A DNA stretch of 23,011 bases from JAAYCB01 sp012744395 (GCA_028703175.1 JAQVNJ010000099.1:1-23011); one strand, 5' to 3'. Counted from the stretch's first letter, positions 6,324 through 14,287 are shown. Translations and numbers: made by a program. The notes: a model not told the origin generated them from the sequence alone.

Positions 6324-8363
6324 ATGAACATTTCTCGCCGATTGGTTTTGCTCTCCGCCGTGGTCCTCGCCGGGGCGCGGGCCGAGGCCCAGGTCTACAA
6401 CCTGCACCTGGTCACCGACAACCAGCCGGATTACACGGACATGAAGTCCTTCGTCGAGTCCTCTACCGGGGCCTGGGATGAGCCCGAAGAGAAGGCGATC
6501 GCGGTCTGGCGCTGGGGGCGGCGCAGCCGGCGGCAGTTGAGTTGCTCCCGGGAGGGGACCCGTTATATCGCCGATCCGATTCTCAACTTCAACTCCTACG
6601 GGGCTTTGAACTGCGGGATCATCTCGGCGCTGAATATCGGCTCCTGGCTGGAGCTCGGCTACCAGGCGCGCTACGTCCAGTTGGGCGACCACACGGTGAG
6701 CGAGGTGTCGTGGGACGGCGGGCGATCGTGGCACATGTTCGACTCGTCGATGAGCGTGTTCTGCTACAATCACGCCGGCCAGGTGGCGAGTTGCGAGGAG
6801 ATCAAGCAGGCCCACGGCTGCGAGCTCTCCGGCGGCAAGGAGGAGCCGGGGCACTACTACCTCTATCATCCGGCGCCCCAGTGCGCTTCGCATCTCGGTC
6901 CGACAGGCTGGCGCTCGGCGAGCGACAATCCGGTGGAGCTGAACCGCACGCCGCTGGAAGGAAAAGGGATGGGGCTGTCGGAGTTCCAGGTGTTCGACAA
7001 GGCGGAAGTCGTCCCCTGGCCGGCCGAAATCCGGCTCCCGGCGGTGCAAGTCGGTCCAACCGGCCAGCGTGAAGCGGAAGAAGGGCTCTTTGACCGCTAC
7101 CTGTTCTCCGCCGATGGGAAGTATCTGCTTTCGTGCGGACCGCGGGGACTGGCCGCGCTTTGGGCGGCCGAGGACGGGGCTTTCGTCCGCATCGTCCGCC
7201 GCGACGGGGAATGTCGCTTCGACGGGAGCAACGACCTGCCGCGGCTGGTCCGCGCCGTGGACATCAGTCCCAACGGAGAATCGCTGGTCGCCGCCCGCGG
7301 CATGCCCTCCGAGCCGCGGTTGAGCCTTGAAGAAACCGAGACGGGTAAACGGATCCATGTCTTCCCGGTCCGACCCAAGACGGTTTTTCCTTGGATTTGT
7401 TTCAGCGACGACGGCCGTTACCTGATCGGCAGCGGAAGCTGGGTCATCGGAGAACCGGCCGGATGGACCAAGCCGCCGCTGGAGATTTGGGACACCCGGA
7501 CCGGCCGCCGGGTCTGGGATCCGGATCAGCCGCCCCCGTATACGGACGGCGAGTTGGAGAAGGCGCGTCAGGCGTTGCCAGAGGACCTGGGGAAATCCGG
7601 CCGGCTGACGCCGGAACGGGCCCTGGACGATCTCAAGCTGCTGCTGCTACTCCGCAAGTTCCGCGACGACGGCCGCCCGCTCGTCGCTCGCGGCACGCTT
7701 CGTGGCCACGGATTATCGTTCTTCACGCCCGACGGGTCGCGACTGATCACCCGCGATTCGATCATGCCCTACACGGAATACAGCAGCGAGGCGGTGTTCT
7801 GGGATATCGGCCGCTCGGCGCTGCTTTACGAGATGGAAGAAGACGACGAACTGCCCGAGCCCTTTCTGTTTTCCGCCGATGGCAGGCATTTTCTCCGCAA
7901 GGCCTGGGAGAAGAGCCGCGGGCTGTATGAGACGGCCTCCGGCCGCCGCCGCGGCACGTTCGACGATTTGCCGGCCACGGGTGCGGAGGCCATCACCGCC
8001 GATGGTCGCCTGGCCCTGTTGACGGCCCAGCAGCAAGCGATCCTGTTCGACATTCCCGCGGGCAAGTCGCTTCAGGACTATTCGATCGAAGGCAACAGTT
8101 CCTACCGCGCGGTGTTCAGTCCCCGCGGGGACCGCTTGTTGCTCGGTTTCAAGGAGGACACCGAAGTCCACGAGACGCGGCCGCCTTTCCGCCGGCTCTT
8201 TCGGCTGGAGCACGCCGGCGCGCACCGCGGCCGGAGCAATCACGCGGCGTTCAGCCCCGACGGGCGGCGGATTGTCTGCGCCGACGCCCTCTGGAACGCC
8301 GAAACCGGGGGCAGGCTGCGGCAGTTCCGCGTCAATGCCGGGCTTGTGTTCTCCGAATACTGA
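6324..8363 (+). CDS. secreted transglutaminase-like protein with beta-propeller repeats
   Basis: 679 aa. The N-terminus MNISRRLVLLSAVVLAGARA is a Sec signal peptide, probably cut near AEA-QV, so the protein is exported. Residues about 90-145 resemble a transglutaminase-like (papain-fold) core: LNCGIISALNIG with Cys97, GDHTVSEVSWDGG with His123, and WHMFDSS with Asp140, in the Cys-His-Asp order and spacing of that superfamily. From about residue 250 on there are WD40/YVTN-like blades, each with a motif such as FSADGKYLLS, ISPNGESLVA, FSDDGRYLIG, FTPDGSRLIT, FSADGRHFLR, FSPRGDRLLL and FSPDGRRIVC, i.e. about seven blades. A charged alpha-helical insert (about 410-450) interrupts the propeller. 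The substrate is unknown; it could be a peptidase or amidase as easily as a cross-linker. It stands alone between a promoter and a weak terminator. The start has only a poor ribosome site. Confidence 0.85.
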   Translation: MNISRRLVLLSAVVLAGARAEAQVYNLHLVTDNQPDYTDMKSFVESSTGAWDEPEEKAIAVWRWGRRSRRQLSCSREGTRYIADPILNFNSYGALNCGIISALNIGSWLELGYQARYVQLGDHTVSEVSWDGGRSWHMFDSSMSVFCYNHAGQVASCEEIKQAHGCELSGGKEEPGHYYLYHPAPQCASHLGPTGWRSASDNPVELNRTPLEGKGMGLSEFQVFDKAEVVPWPAEIRLPAVQVGPTGQREAEEGLFDRYLFSADGKYLLSCGPRGLAALWAAEDGAFVRIVRRDGECRFDGSNDLPRLVRAVDISPNGESLVAARGMPSEPRLSLEETETGKRIHVFPVRPKTVFPWICFSDDGRYLIGSGSWVIGEPAGWTKPPLEIWDTRTGRRVWDPDQPPPYTDGELEKARQALPEDLGKSGRLTPERALDDLKLLLLLRKFRDDGRPLVARGTLRGHGLSFFTPDGSRLITRDSIMPYTEYSSEAVFWDIGRSALLYEMEEDDELPEPFLFSADGRHFLRKAWEKSRGLYETASGRRRGTFDDLPATGAEAITADGRLALLTAQQQAILFDIPAGKSLQDYSIEGNSSYRAVFSPRGDRLLLGFKEDTEVHETRPPFRRLFRLEHAGAHRGRSNHAAFSPDGRRIVCADALWNAETGGRLRQFRVNAGLVFSEY

Positions 8364-8390
8364 AAAGGGAGCCGATTCCAGTTCCCTTTA
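8364..8390 (+). terminator. weak hairpin after the transglutaminase-like gene
   Basis: AAAGGGA (8364-8370) pairs with TCCCTTT (8383-8389) immediately after the stop codon, with a 12-nt loop. The U-tract is short (TTTATT), so termination strength is doubtful. The right arm overlaps the inverted-repeat element that follows. Confidence 0.3.
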
Positions 8391-8508
8391 TTGACCCCTG
8401 CATTTCCAATGTTCGGCTCATGGCCGCGACACAGCGGGGTTTCCCCACAATTTCTGTACGCTGGGCCGCGGCGGACTGTTCATTGGCTATGCAGGGGTCA
8501 ATAGAGGG
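8384..8508. repeat. 125-bp element with 28-bp imperfect terminal inverted repeats
   Basis: The arms 8384-8411 and 8481-8508 are inverted copies matching at 25 of 28 positions by manual alignment; the core ATTGACCCCTGCAT is perfect on both sides. The 69-nt centre has no coding frame of note. No clear target-site duplication flanks it. It could be a MITE, a REP-like unit or a large RNA hairpin. The rest of the gap to 8630 holds no gene. Confidence 0.75.
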
Positions 8509-8630
8509 CTGCGGCGGTAAAAATCATCCGGGGCAGCGAGGGCCGCTGGAGTTCTGCTTTGCCACGGACGGACCTGCGCGTTGCCGCGAATTGACAATCG
8601 TTCGGTGCGATCACACGGAGGGGTCTGGAG

Positions 8631-9071
8631 ATGGGCGCTATTGCAGAAGGATTTGTGGCCTACGCACAGCGACTGCTCGATCAGACCGATGGTTCTGAGG
8701 GACAAGTGAAGAAGGCGTTTGCGGTTAGCCAGTGCTGTTTTAACCTCGCGCTCATGCCCGAAGGCATTCGGGAACAGACGCTCGGCAAGATGAAGCAAAG
8801 CCTCGAGATGAATGACGAGAAATTCGACGACTTTCGACGTTCCATCGTCGTTCCGATGATCCGGCGGCACGAGAAGATGTTCCCGCGGATGCACAGGCAG
8901 GGTTCGAGCATCTTCTCACCAGGCGGTCCTTCGCCGAGTGGCCCGTTGCTGCGGGAGCAGCCGAGAGCGGCGGCGTCCGCTGAACCGGACGCTGAGCCCG
9001 GTCGCTACGCGCCCTGTCCGCGTAATAGCGGCAAGAAGTACAAATTCTGTTGCGGTAAGAAGCGCCGTTGA
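8631..9071 (+). CDS. small SEC-C motif protein, function unknown
   Basis: 146 aa, soluble. The ATG is preceded by a GGAGGGG run (about 14 nt upstream) and by TGGAG right before it. Residues about 1-88 are helical and charged (VAYAQRLLDQTDGSEGQVKK...RRHEKMFPRM), without a family I recognise. A Pro/Ala/Ser-rich linker follows. The C-terminus GRYAPCPRNSGKKYKFCCGK is a clear SEC-C zinc-binding motif (C-P-x-x-S-G-x-K-Y-K-x-C-C), as found at the end of SecA and in many small bacterial proteins, where it binds zinc and helps contact partner proteins or ribosomes. The gene stands alone and converges on the nucleotidyltransferase gene. Confidence 0.82.
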   Translation: MGAIAEGFVAYAQRLLDQTDGSEGQVKKAFAVSQCCFNLALMPEGIREQTLGKMKQSLEMNDEKFDDFRRSIVVPMIRRHEKMFPRMHRQGSSIFSPGGPSPSGPLLREQPRAAASAEPDAEPGRYAPCPRNSGKKYKFCCGKKRR

Positions 9072-9074
9072 TTC

Positions 9075-9107
9075 TCGCTCGCGGAGAGGACCCGCCGGCG
9101 CGAGCGA
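9075..9107. terminator. 9-bp GC-rich hairpin at the end of the SEC-C gene
   Basis: TCGCTCGCG (9075-9083) and CGCGAGCGA (9099-9107) form a perfect stem with a 15-nt loop, starting 4 nt after the SEC-C stop. No U-tract follows on either strand, so it may be an mRNA-end stabiliser rather than a true terminator. The remaining 9108-9235 between the convergent genes shows nothing further. Confidence 0.35.
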
Positions 9108-9235
9108 CCGCCCGCCGGTGGGAGAGGCTTGCCGGCCATAGCCGTCCCGAAAAGAGGTCCCATCTGATCCCCGGAACAAGACCGGGTTGCGATGCCTCTG
9201 TCACAAAGGGGGCCCCGGTAGACGCCCGGCCGGCA

Positions 9236-9892
9236 TCACCGCTCGGTCTGATCGCGTGCACGGGCGACAAGACAATCGAATCGCTCGACGTACTGGAGAT
9301 GCACGGTGGCGAGGTGCTCGCGGATGACGTCGGCGAGGTCGGGATTGGCCAGCACGAGTTCTACCACGTCGCTGTCGTCGCGGGCGCGGCCGGCGGCCAG
9401 CTTGAGTTCGACCAAGCCCGGCAGAAGGATGTAGGTGAGACGCCCGCGATGGGCCCCCAACCGCGCGGGATGGGGGATCGTGGTGGGGGCCGGCTGGGAG
9501 GCCGTGCCCGGGACGGCATTCTCCGGCAGAATGTCCACGTCCACCCCGGTCTCCTTGTGGTGGAGCTTGGGCCAGAGACCGCGCCGCCTCGCCGGCACCT
9601 CGAATCCGTGCACGGCGGCCACTCGCAAGAGTTCGTCCAGGTTCTCGGCCGCCACGACGATGTCGACGTCTTGCGTGACGCGGCCGAGGTATCCGTGACG
9701 CCAGACGGCCCAGCCGCCGGCAACGACGGCCTCTCCGCCGATCGCCTGCAAAATGTGATCGAGGGCGTGAATCACGCGACCGTAGCGGCCGGGCAAATCC
9801 TGGGGGTCCAGCATATGTTCTCTCCCGGCGCGCAGCACGTCGGCCAATGCGAGTTGGTCGGCAAGCAGTTTTGCGGAGACGATGGCTGCCAT
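9236..9892 (-). CDS. nucleotidyltransferase-fold protein coupled to glgC
   Basis: 218 aa. Residues 54-80 read EAVVAGGWAVWRHGY then RVTQDVDIVV, i.e. a GG(W)-x-DxD signature of the Pol-beta-like nucleotidyltransferase superfamily (Asp75, Asp77). A third carboxylate is likely in VDVDILPE (Asp118/Asp120). The C-terminal part (LVELKLAAGRARDDSDVVEL) resembles the helical end seen in small AbiEii/MNT-like and antibiotic-resistance nucleotidyltransferases. The start ATG overlaps the glgC stop as TAATG, so it is probably translated by reinitiation after glgC. The substrate is unknown; neither an antitoxin nor a toxin partner is visible. A longer upstream open frame exists but lies entirely inside glgC. 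Confidence 0.82.
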   Translation of the reverse strand: MAAIVSAKLLADQLALADVLRAGREHMLDPQDLPGRYGRVIHALDHILQAIGGEAVVAGGWAVWRHGYLGRVTQDVDIVVAAENLDELLRVAAVHGFEVPARRRGLWPKLHHKETGVDVDILPENAVPGTASQPAPTTIPHPARLGAHRGRLTYILLPGLVELKLAAGRARDDSDVVELVLANPDLADVIREHLATVHLQYVERFDCLVARARDQTER

Positions 9893-11136
9893 TAAACGTC
9901 CGCCTCGGGAAAATGCTCGGCGCCGTCGCTCTTGGCGATGATCGTGATCCCGTAGGCCGTGACGTTGAAGCCGCGGGAACGGTCCCGATCGGCGTCGTAG
10001 CCGATCTCCACGCCGGGTGGAATCGAGACATTCTTTTCGACGATCGCCCGGCGAATTTTCGCGTGCCGGCCGACGTCCACATTCGCGAACAGGATCGAGT
10101 CCTCGACGACCGCGAAGCTGTTCACGCGGACGCCGCTGCTGAGGATCGACCGTTCGACGCGGCCGCCGGAAATGATCGTACCGGGGCAGACGATGCTGTC
10201 GACGGCGTGGCCACGCCGCTGGCCGCCGGCAAACACGAACTTGGCCGGCGGCAGGTTCGGCTGGTAGGTCCGGATCGGCCACTGGTCGTCGTACATGTTG
10301 AGCTGCGGATCGACGCTGACGAGGTCCATGTTCGCCTCGTAGTAGGCGTCGAGCGTTCCCACGTCGCGCCAGTAGGCCTCGCGCTTGCGGTTCTCGTCCA
10401 TGAAGGGATAGGCGAACACGCGGTTCGTGTCGATGATCGCGGGGATCACGTCGCCGCCGAAGTCGTGGCGGCTGCCCCGCCGCGTGGCGTCGCGGCAGAG
10501 TTCTTCGAACAGGAAGCGGGCCCTGAAGACGTAGATTCCCATCGAAGCCAGGCAATGCTCGGCGTCGCCGGGGATCGGCTTCGGATCGGCCGGTTTCTCT
10601 TCGAAGCCGATCACCCGCGATTCGGCGTCGACCTGGAGGACACCGAACGCCCGGGCGGCCTCCTGCCGGCTGGAGCGGAGGGCTCCGACCGTCATGTCGG
10701 CCTGGTTGGCGATGTGGGCGTCGACCAGCTTCTGATAGTTCATTTTATAGATGTGGTCACCCGCCAGAATCACCACATACTCGGGGTTCTCTTTCTCGAT
10801 CGTATAGATGTTCTGGTAAACCGCGTCGGCGGTTCCTTGGTACCAGTTCTCGTCGATTCGCTGCTGGGGCGGCACGACATCGACAAACTCGCCCAGTTCG
10901 CGGCAGAAATAGCGGCCCCACCCCATGCTGATGTGGCGGTCGAGGCTCATCGCCTTGTACTGGGTGAGCAGGAGAATCTTGCGGAGCCCGCTGTTCAGAC
11001 AGTTCGAGAGGGTGAAGTCGACAATCCGGTACGCGCCCCCGAAGGGGACGGCCGGCTTCGCTCGATCGCGCGTCAGCGGCTCGAGCCGCGATCCTTTTCC
11101 TCCGGCAAGAATCACTGCGACGACTCGGTCGTGCAT
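9892..11136 (-). CDS. glgC: glucose-1-phosphate adenylyltransferase
   Basis: 414 aa, full length. Makes ADP-glucose from glucose-1-phosphate and ATP, the committing step of bacterial glycogen synthesis, in the cytoplasm. The N-terminus carries the nucleotide-binding VVAVILAGGKGSRLEPLT followed by AKPAVPFGGAYRIVDF. Further hallmarks are WYQGTADAVYQN, the catalytic-region ILAGDHIYKM, FEEKP, and EAYWRDVGTLDAYYEANMDL. The C-terminal left-handed beta-helix starts near RRGHAVDSIVCPGTIISGG. The ATG at 11136 has an ideal GAGGAGG 7-13 nt upstream. A MITE-like element begins only 29 nt upstream of the start, so the promoter must lie in or beyond that element. No other glycogen genes are in the window; the downstream neighbour is the coupled nucleotidyltransferase. 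Confidence 0.97.
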   Translation of the reverse strand: MHDRVVAVILAGGKGSRLEPLTRDRAKPAVPFGGAYRIVDFTLSNCLNSGLRKILLLTQYKAMSLDRHISMGWGRYFCRELGEFVDVVPPQQRIDENWYQGTADAVYQNIYTIEKENPEYVVILAGDHIYKMNYQKLVDAHIANQADMTVGALRSSRQEAARAFGVLQVDAESRVIGFEEKPADPKPIPGDAEHCLASMGIYVFRARFLFEELCRDATRRGSRHDFGGDVIPAIIDTNRVFAYPFMDENRKREAYWRDVGTLDAYYEANMDLVSVDPQLNMYDDQWPIRTYQPNLPPAKFVFAGGQRRGHAVDSIVCPGTIISGGRVERSILSSGVRVNSFAVVEDSILFANVDVGRHAKIRRAIVEKNVSIPPGVEIGYDADRDRSRGFNVTAYGITIIAKSDGAEHFPEADV

Positions 11137-11165
11137 GGCAACCTCCTCGTTGTGCCCGTTCCGTA

Positions 11166-11456
11166 GTGGTCCATTTCAGAAATGATGTCAGGGTTCCTTC
11201 AATGATGCAGGTTGGGCGTGCGGCGCCCGACAGAGAACGACGGGCAGGAATGCCCATCCTACCAATGAGCTTGCACGATCTTCAATCACGCCGCAGCGCG
11301 GGGTTTGCGGGGCTTGAATCCGCATCTCCCGATGACGGTCCACTACCGCCATCTTCCGCCGAGTTCGTATCGCTCTCGATCGAAATGCTGCAGCGATTGC
11401 GCGACCGCTCCCGACAGGCGCGAGGAACCTTAACATCATTTCTGAAATGGACCACT
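11166..11456. mobile_element. MITE-like element, 291 bp, with 34-bp terminal inverted repeats
   Basis: The ends 11165-11198 and 11423-11456 are inverted copies, the outer 24 bp perfect and 32 of 34 paired overall (GTGGTCCATTTCAG at each end, reading inward). The element is flanked by TA on both sides (11164-11165 and 11457-11458), consistent with a TA target duplication as in IS630/Tc1-mariner elements. No transposase frame is inside. The interior holds two small hairpins, GGGCG/CGCCC (11214-11228) and GGGCA/TGCCC (11242-11255). The second resembles a dispersed intergenic repeat I recall from planctomycete genomes. Confidence 0.8.
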
Positions 11457-11458
11457 TA

Positions 11459-11834
11459 GCCAAGATCGGCCCGTTGACCCGCCGCCATTGTACCGATTTG
11501 TCGAATTCCGCCAAACAGCCCGCACCGCACGGGGCATCTTGCGCGTCTTTCCGCGATTCTGTTGCGATGATCGGGCAGGGCTGGCCGCCTCCCACCCCCC
11601 GGCCGTGCTCTTGGGAACTTCACGAATGCCGAGGCTGGTTGCCCGGATCGATCGCATCCGGATGGCGTGACCGCTTTGTTCCACGGCGCCGGCGAAAATG
11701 AATTGCCAGGACCGCGCGATTCGTGTATTATGCCGGCTCCTGGCAAGGGACGAGTTGCCGGCGCGATTTACGACTCGGCCGCCGGAAGGCGGTTTCGGGA
11801 TTGCGGATCAGATCGGCCGATAGCGAGCCATCGG
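11459..11834 (+). other. leader region of the ATP-grasp gene
   Basis: No gene is recognised between the MITE and 11835. Several overlapping short frames exist on both strands, none with a domain. The only signal I can support is the promoter listed separately. Confidence 0.4.
11703..11731 (+). promoter_or_regulatory. sigma-70-like promoter for the ATP-grasp gene
   Basis: TTGCCA (11703-11708; 5 of 6), an exact 17-nt spacer and TATTAT (11726-11731; 5 of 6). It would start transcription near 11738, about 100 nt before the ATG at 11835, and argues against an in-frame upstream ATG at 11667. Confidence 0.55.
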
Positions 11835-12854
11835 ATGGTTGTCACGAGTGCCCCAGACCTGCCGGTTCTGCTCATTTACAACATCGATCCGGCGTGGAGT
11901 CCGGCGGAACGGGAAGACGCCCACCGCGACAGCCGGCGGATCGGCTTTGCCATGCGGCGGCAGGGCCATTCCGTGGATTTCCTGCCGGTCTGCGACTCCG
12001 ATTTCACGGGCGTTCTTTCCGGATACGAGCCTCGGGATGTGCTCGTTTTCAATTGGTGCGAAGGCGTGCCCGGCATCGAGTGCAGCGAAGCGCTGGTCGC
12101 GGAGATGCTGGACAAGCTCCGTTTCACCTATACCGGCGCGTCGCCCGCCGCGCTGCAACTGAGCTACGAGAAGGACCGGGTCAAACGCCTCCTCGCATCG
12201 CATGGGGTTCCCACGCCGCGCTGGAAGACGGTCACCTCTCCGCGCGAGAACGGATGGGAGCGTTTCCCGGCAATTGTCAAACCCGCCCGCGAACACTGCA
12301 GCCATGGCATCGATCCGGGCGCTGTTGTGACGGGCGCCGCGGATCTGAAGAGGCGCGTCGCCTACGTGCTCGAGACCTTCCAACAGCCCGCGCTGATTGA
12401 AGATTTCATCGACGGCCGCGAATTCCACGTTCCGCTCTGGGGCAACAGCGACGTGGAGATGCTGCCGCCGGTGGAGATGGACTTCTCCGCCTTCGACGAC
12501 ATCCACGACCGGCTCTGTTCCTACGACGCGAAGTTCGTGCCCGAGTCCGAGGCATACCGCGAAATCAAGAGTCATGTGCCGGTCCGCTTGTCGGAACAGG
12601 AAATGGCCGAGCTCGAGGCGACTTCAAGAGCCGCCTACGAAACGATTGGCTGCCGGGACTACGGCCGCATCGACATCCGCTTGCGAGACGGCGTGTTCTA
12701 CGTGCTCGACGTGAACCCCAACGCCGATATCAGCGCGGATGCCAGCCTGGCGTTGGCTGCCTCGAAGGCCGGCTACTCGTACGGCGCCATGGCCAGCCGG
12801 ATTCTCCAGCTCGCGGCCCAGCGCCACGGTCAGAACCTGGCTCCCCACCAGTAA
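11835..12854 (+). CDS. ATP-grasp ligase, D-alanine-D-alanine ligase-like
   Basis: 339 aa. Predicted to join a carboxylate to an amine using ATP (ATP-grasp fold); the true substrates are unknown. The N-terminal domain (VLLIYNIDPAWSPAEREDA, RRQGHSVDFLPV, VFNWCEGVPGI) matches D-Ala-D-Ala ligase-like proteins, including the YTGASPAALQLSYEKDRVK lid region. The ATP-binding part has FPAIVKPAREHCSHGI and PALIEDFIDGREFHVPLWG. The metal-binding end has GRIDIRL (Asp280) and YVLDVNPNADI (Asp292, Asn294). The usual cell-wall ligase has E-x-N at the last site, so D-x-N and the absence of mur or fts genes nearby suggest a specialised ligase rather than the housekeeping Ddl. The ATG at 11835 fits the upstream promoter; GTG at 11838 is an alternative. 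The 3' end overlaps the convergent cysteine peptidase gene by 25 bp. Confidence 0.87.
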   Translation: MVVTSAPDLPVLLIYNIDPAWSPAEREDAHRDSRRIGFAMRRQGHSVDFLPVCDSDFTGVLSGYEPRDVLVFNWCEGVPGIECSEALVAEMLDKLRFTYTGASPAALQLSYEKDRVKRLLASHGVPTPRWKTVTSPRENGWERFPAIVKPAREHCSHGIDPGAVVTGAADLKRRVAYVLETFQQPALIEDFIDGREFHVPLWGNSDVEMLPPVEMDFSAFDDIHDRLCSYDAKFVPESEAYREIKSHVPVRLSEQEMAELEATSRAAYETIGCRDYGRIDIRLRDGVFYVLDVNPNADISADASLALAASKAGYSYGAMASRILQLAAQRHGQNLAPHQ

Positions 12855-13723
12855 CTGCTCAGCACCGCCGTGAGCTGGGCAACCAGAAACAGGCGGTCCG
12901 CGTCGGGGGCGATGCGGATTCCGGTGGAACTCGCTACGGTCGTGTAGTCGCGATAAAAGGCGCGGAGGTCGCCGCGCGTCGATTTGCCGTTTCCACTTGC
13001 CCAGTGGGTGATGCTTTCGAGGATCACCTCCTCGTTTTCCGCGAGGACCTCCGCCAGGTACGGGCCTTCCTCGACGAGCCGCTCGTCGGGGCTGGCCAGG
13101 GCGGCCATCTCGGCAAGGTCCCTGGCCATCCCCTCGGCCGTATCCGCCGAGCCGCGCTCGCAGAGCCGCAGCCAGGCCTCGGACACCCGCCATTTCGCCG
13201 CTGCGCCGTCGCGGCGGCTGAGCAGAATCGCAAAATACTGGTCCGGTTCGTACCGATTCTCTTCCGTCGAGGTATTCCAGGCATTCCTCAACAGCCGCGC
13301 CTCGGACCAGCGCGAAAAGACCGCCTTCTCCTCCTTCGGGTCGACGATGATGAACCTGCGCTGCCGGGCCAGATATCCAATCACGGCGACCCAGTGGTCA
13401 AACTGTCTGGTCAGCAGGATCGCCGGGTTCGCCTGGCGGAGATGGTCTCGCAGCCGGCGGACGAACTGCTTGCCCTGATCCCGATCGTCGAACAGGAGGA
13501 AATCCGATTGCACGCCGAACGCCCGGGCCGCTCGCCGCAGCCCCACCTCGTCGACGCCGTGAATGAACACGCTCAGAGGTCGGCCGGCGGCGGCGGCCAG
13601 CCGCCGTTGCGTGGCCGAGATCCCCAGAATGAACAGGCATGCCGAAAGACTGCACGGGCCGCAATGGCTCGGCAACTGGAGTTCGCACAACGGGGCAAAC
13701 AGCCGTCTTTTTCTGGCTTTCAT
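12830..13723 (-). CDS. C39-like papain-fold cysteine peptidase domain protein
   Basis: 297 aa with no signal peptide or membrane segment. The N-terminal half looks like peptidase family C39/papain-like: LQLPSHCGPCSLSACL supplies Gln16 (oxyanion) and Cys21 (nucleophile), FDHWVAVIGY supplies His110, and FIIVDP supplies Asp128. Between these lies a segment like the C39 fold (VDEVGLRRAARAFGV). The C-terminal half (about 140-297) is helical and charged and not recognised; it includes GMARDLAEMAALASPDERLV. It may process or hydrolyse a peptide or amide, but no substrate peptide or ABC transporter is adjacent. Its last 25 bp overlap the end of the ATP-grasp gene on the other strand. The ATG at 13723 has only a weak GAAG-type ribosome site. 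Confidence 0.78.
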   Translation of the reverse strand: MKARKRRLFAPLCELQLPSHCGPCSLSACLFILGISATQRRLAAAAGRPLSVFIHGVDEVGLRRAARAFGVQSDFLLFDDRDQGKQFVRRLRDHLRQANPAILLTRQFDHWVAVIGYLARQRRFIIVDPKEEKAVFSRWSEARLLRNAWNTSTEENRYEPDQYFAILLSRRDGAAAKWRVSEAWLRLCERGSADTAEGMARDLAEMAALASPDERLVEEGPYLAEVLAENEEVILESITHWASGNGKSTRGDLRAFYRDYTTVASSTGIRIAPDADRLFLVAQLTAVLSSYWWGARF

Positions 13724-13821
13724 CCGTGTTCTTCAGCTTCCGCAGCTCCGGCAGACCGCCCGCTTCGGCCGCAATCGACCGCATATCCGGGCTGACGATG
13801 ATTCGCGAAATGCGACAACCT

Positions 13822-13851
13822 ATTCTACAATCCGGGAAAGTCGGCCGGCAA
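13822..13851 (-). promoter_or_regulatory. possible promoter for the C39-like gene
   Basis: On the minus strand, TTGCCG (13851-13846), an 18-nt spacer and TAGAAT (13827-13822; 5 of 6). The -10 sits on the stop codon of the ISAs1 remnant, so the decayed transposase end would supply the -35. It is about 100 nt upstream of the start at 13723. Confidence 0.35.
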
Positions 13852-14277
13852 CCGCAAGGGACCCTGCAAATCGTCGTCGTCGAGAGCGGCGAGCGGGCGT
13901 TTGTTCTTGATGCCTACCTTCTCGCCGTGATTGTTCTTGAGCAAGCTCAATGCCGTACGCCGCAGAGCACTGAAGTTGGCATCGGCGTTGCCCTTCCGAA
14001 TGCGACATCGATCTTCCTGGAAGGTGACGGCGAGTTGCCAGTGCAACCGGTTCTCGATGCTCCAATGATCGCGTCCGGCTTGCGCGAAGCGTTTCGCGGA
14101 GAGGCACTTGCTCAGGATGTAGGACCGGCATTCCATGTGCTCCACTCGATTGCGAAGGGCACACACGAAGACCATGCCAATCGCAGCCAGCTTGGTCCAT
14201 CGACTGCGATCGGGCAGTCGTTCGGGCACTCGACACACGAAACATTCGCGCTGCTCCTGGCGACGCGGCCCCCGTCC
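13825..14277 (-). pseudogene. ISAs1-family transposase, C-terminal fragment
   Basis: The minus strand reads through the C-terminal third of an ISAs1-type DDE transposase: RQEQRECFVCRVPERLPDRS, KLAAIGMVF, CRSYILSKCLSAKRFAQAG, then RDHWSIENRLHWQLAVTFQE, DRCRIRKGNADANFSALRRT and ALSLLKNN, ending in TAG. The N-terminal half with the first catalytic Asp is gone, replaced abruptly at about 14278-14287 by IS66-like sequence. The HWxIEN-LHW motif is intact, but the usual LDV reads LAV. It cannot encode an active enzyme. Confidence 0.85.
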
Positions 14278-14287
14278 AGTCGCAGTA

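Noticed and set aside
9847..11166. 439-aa plus-strand frame opposite glgC
   Set aside because: Val/Asp/His-rich shadow with no motif, fully antisense to glgC.
11667..11834. N-terminal extension of the ATP-grasp gene to an ATG at 11667
   Set aside because: The promoter at 11703-11731 lies downstream of that ATG and the extra residues do not resemble ligase sequence.
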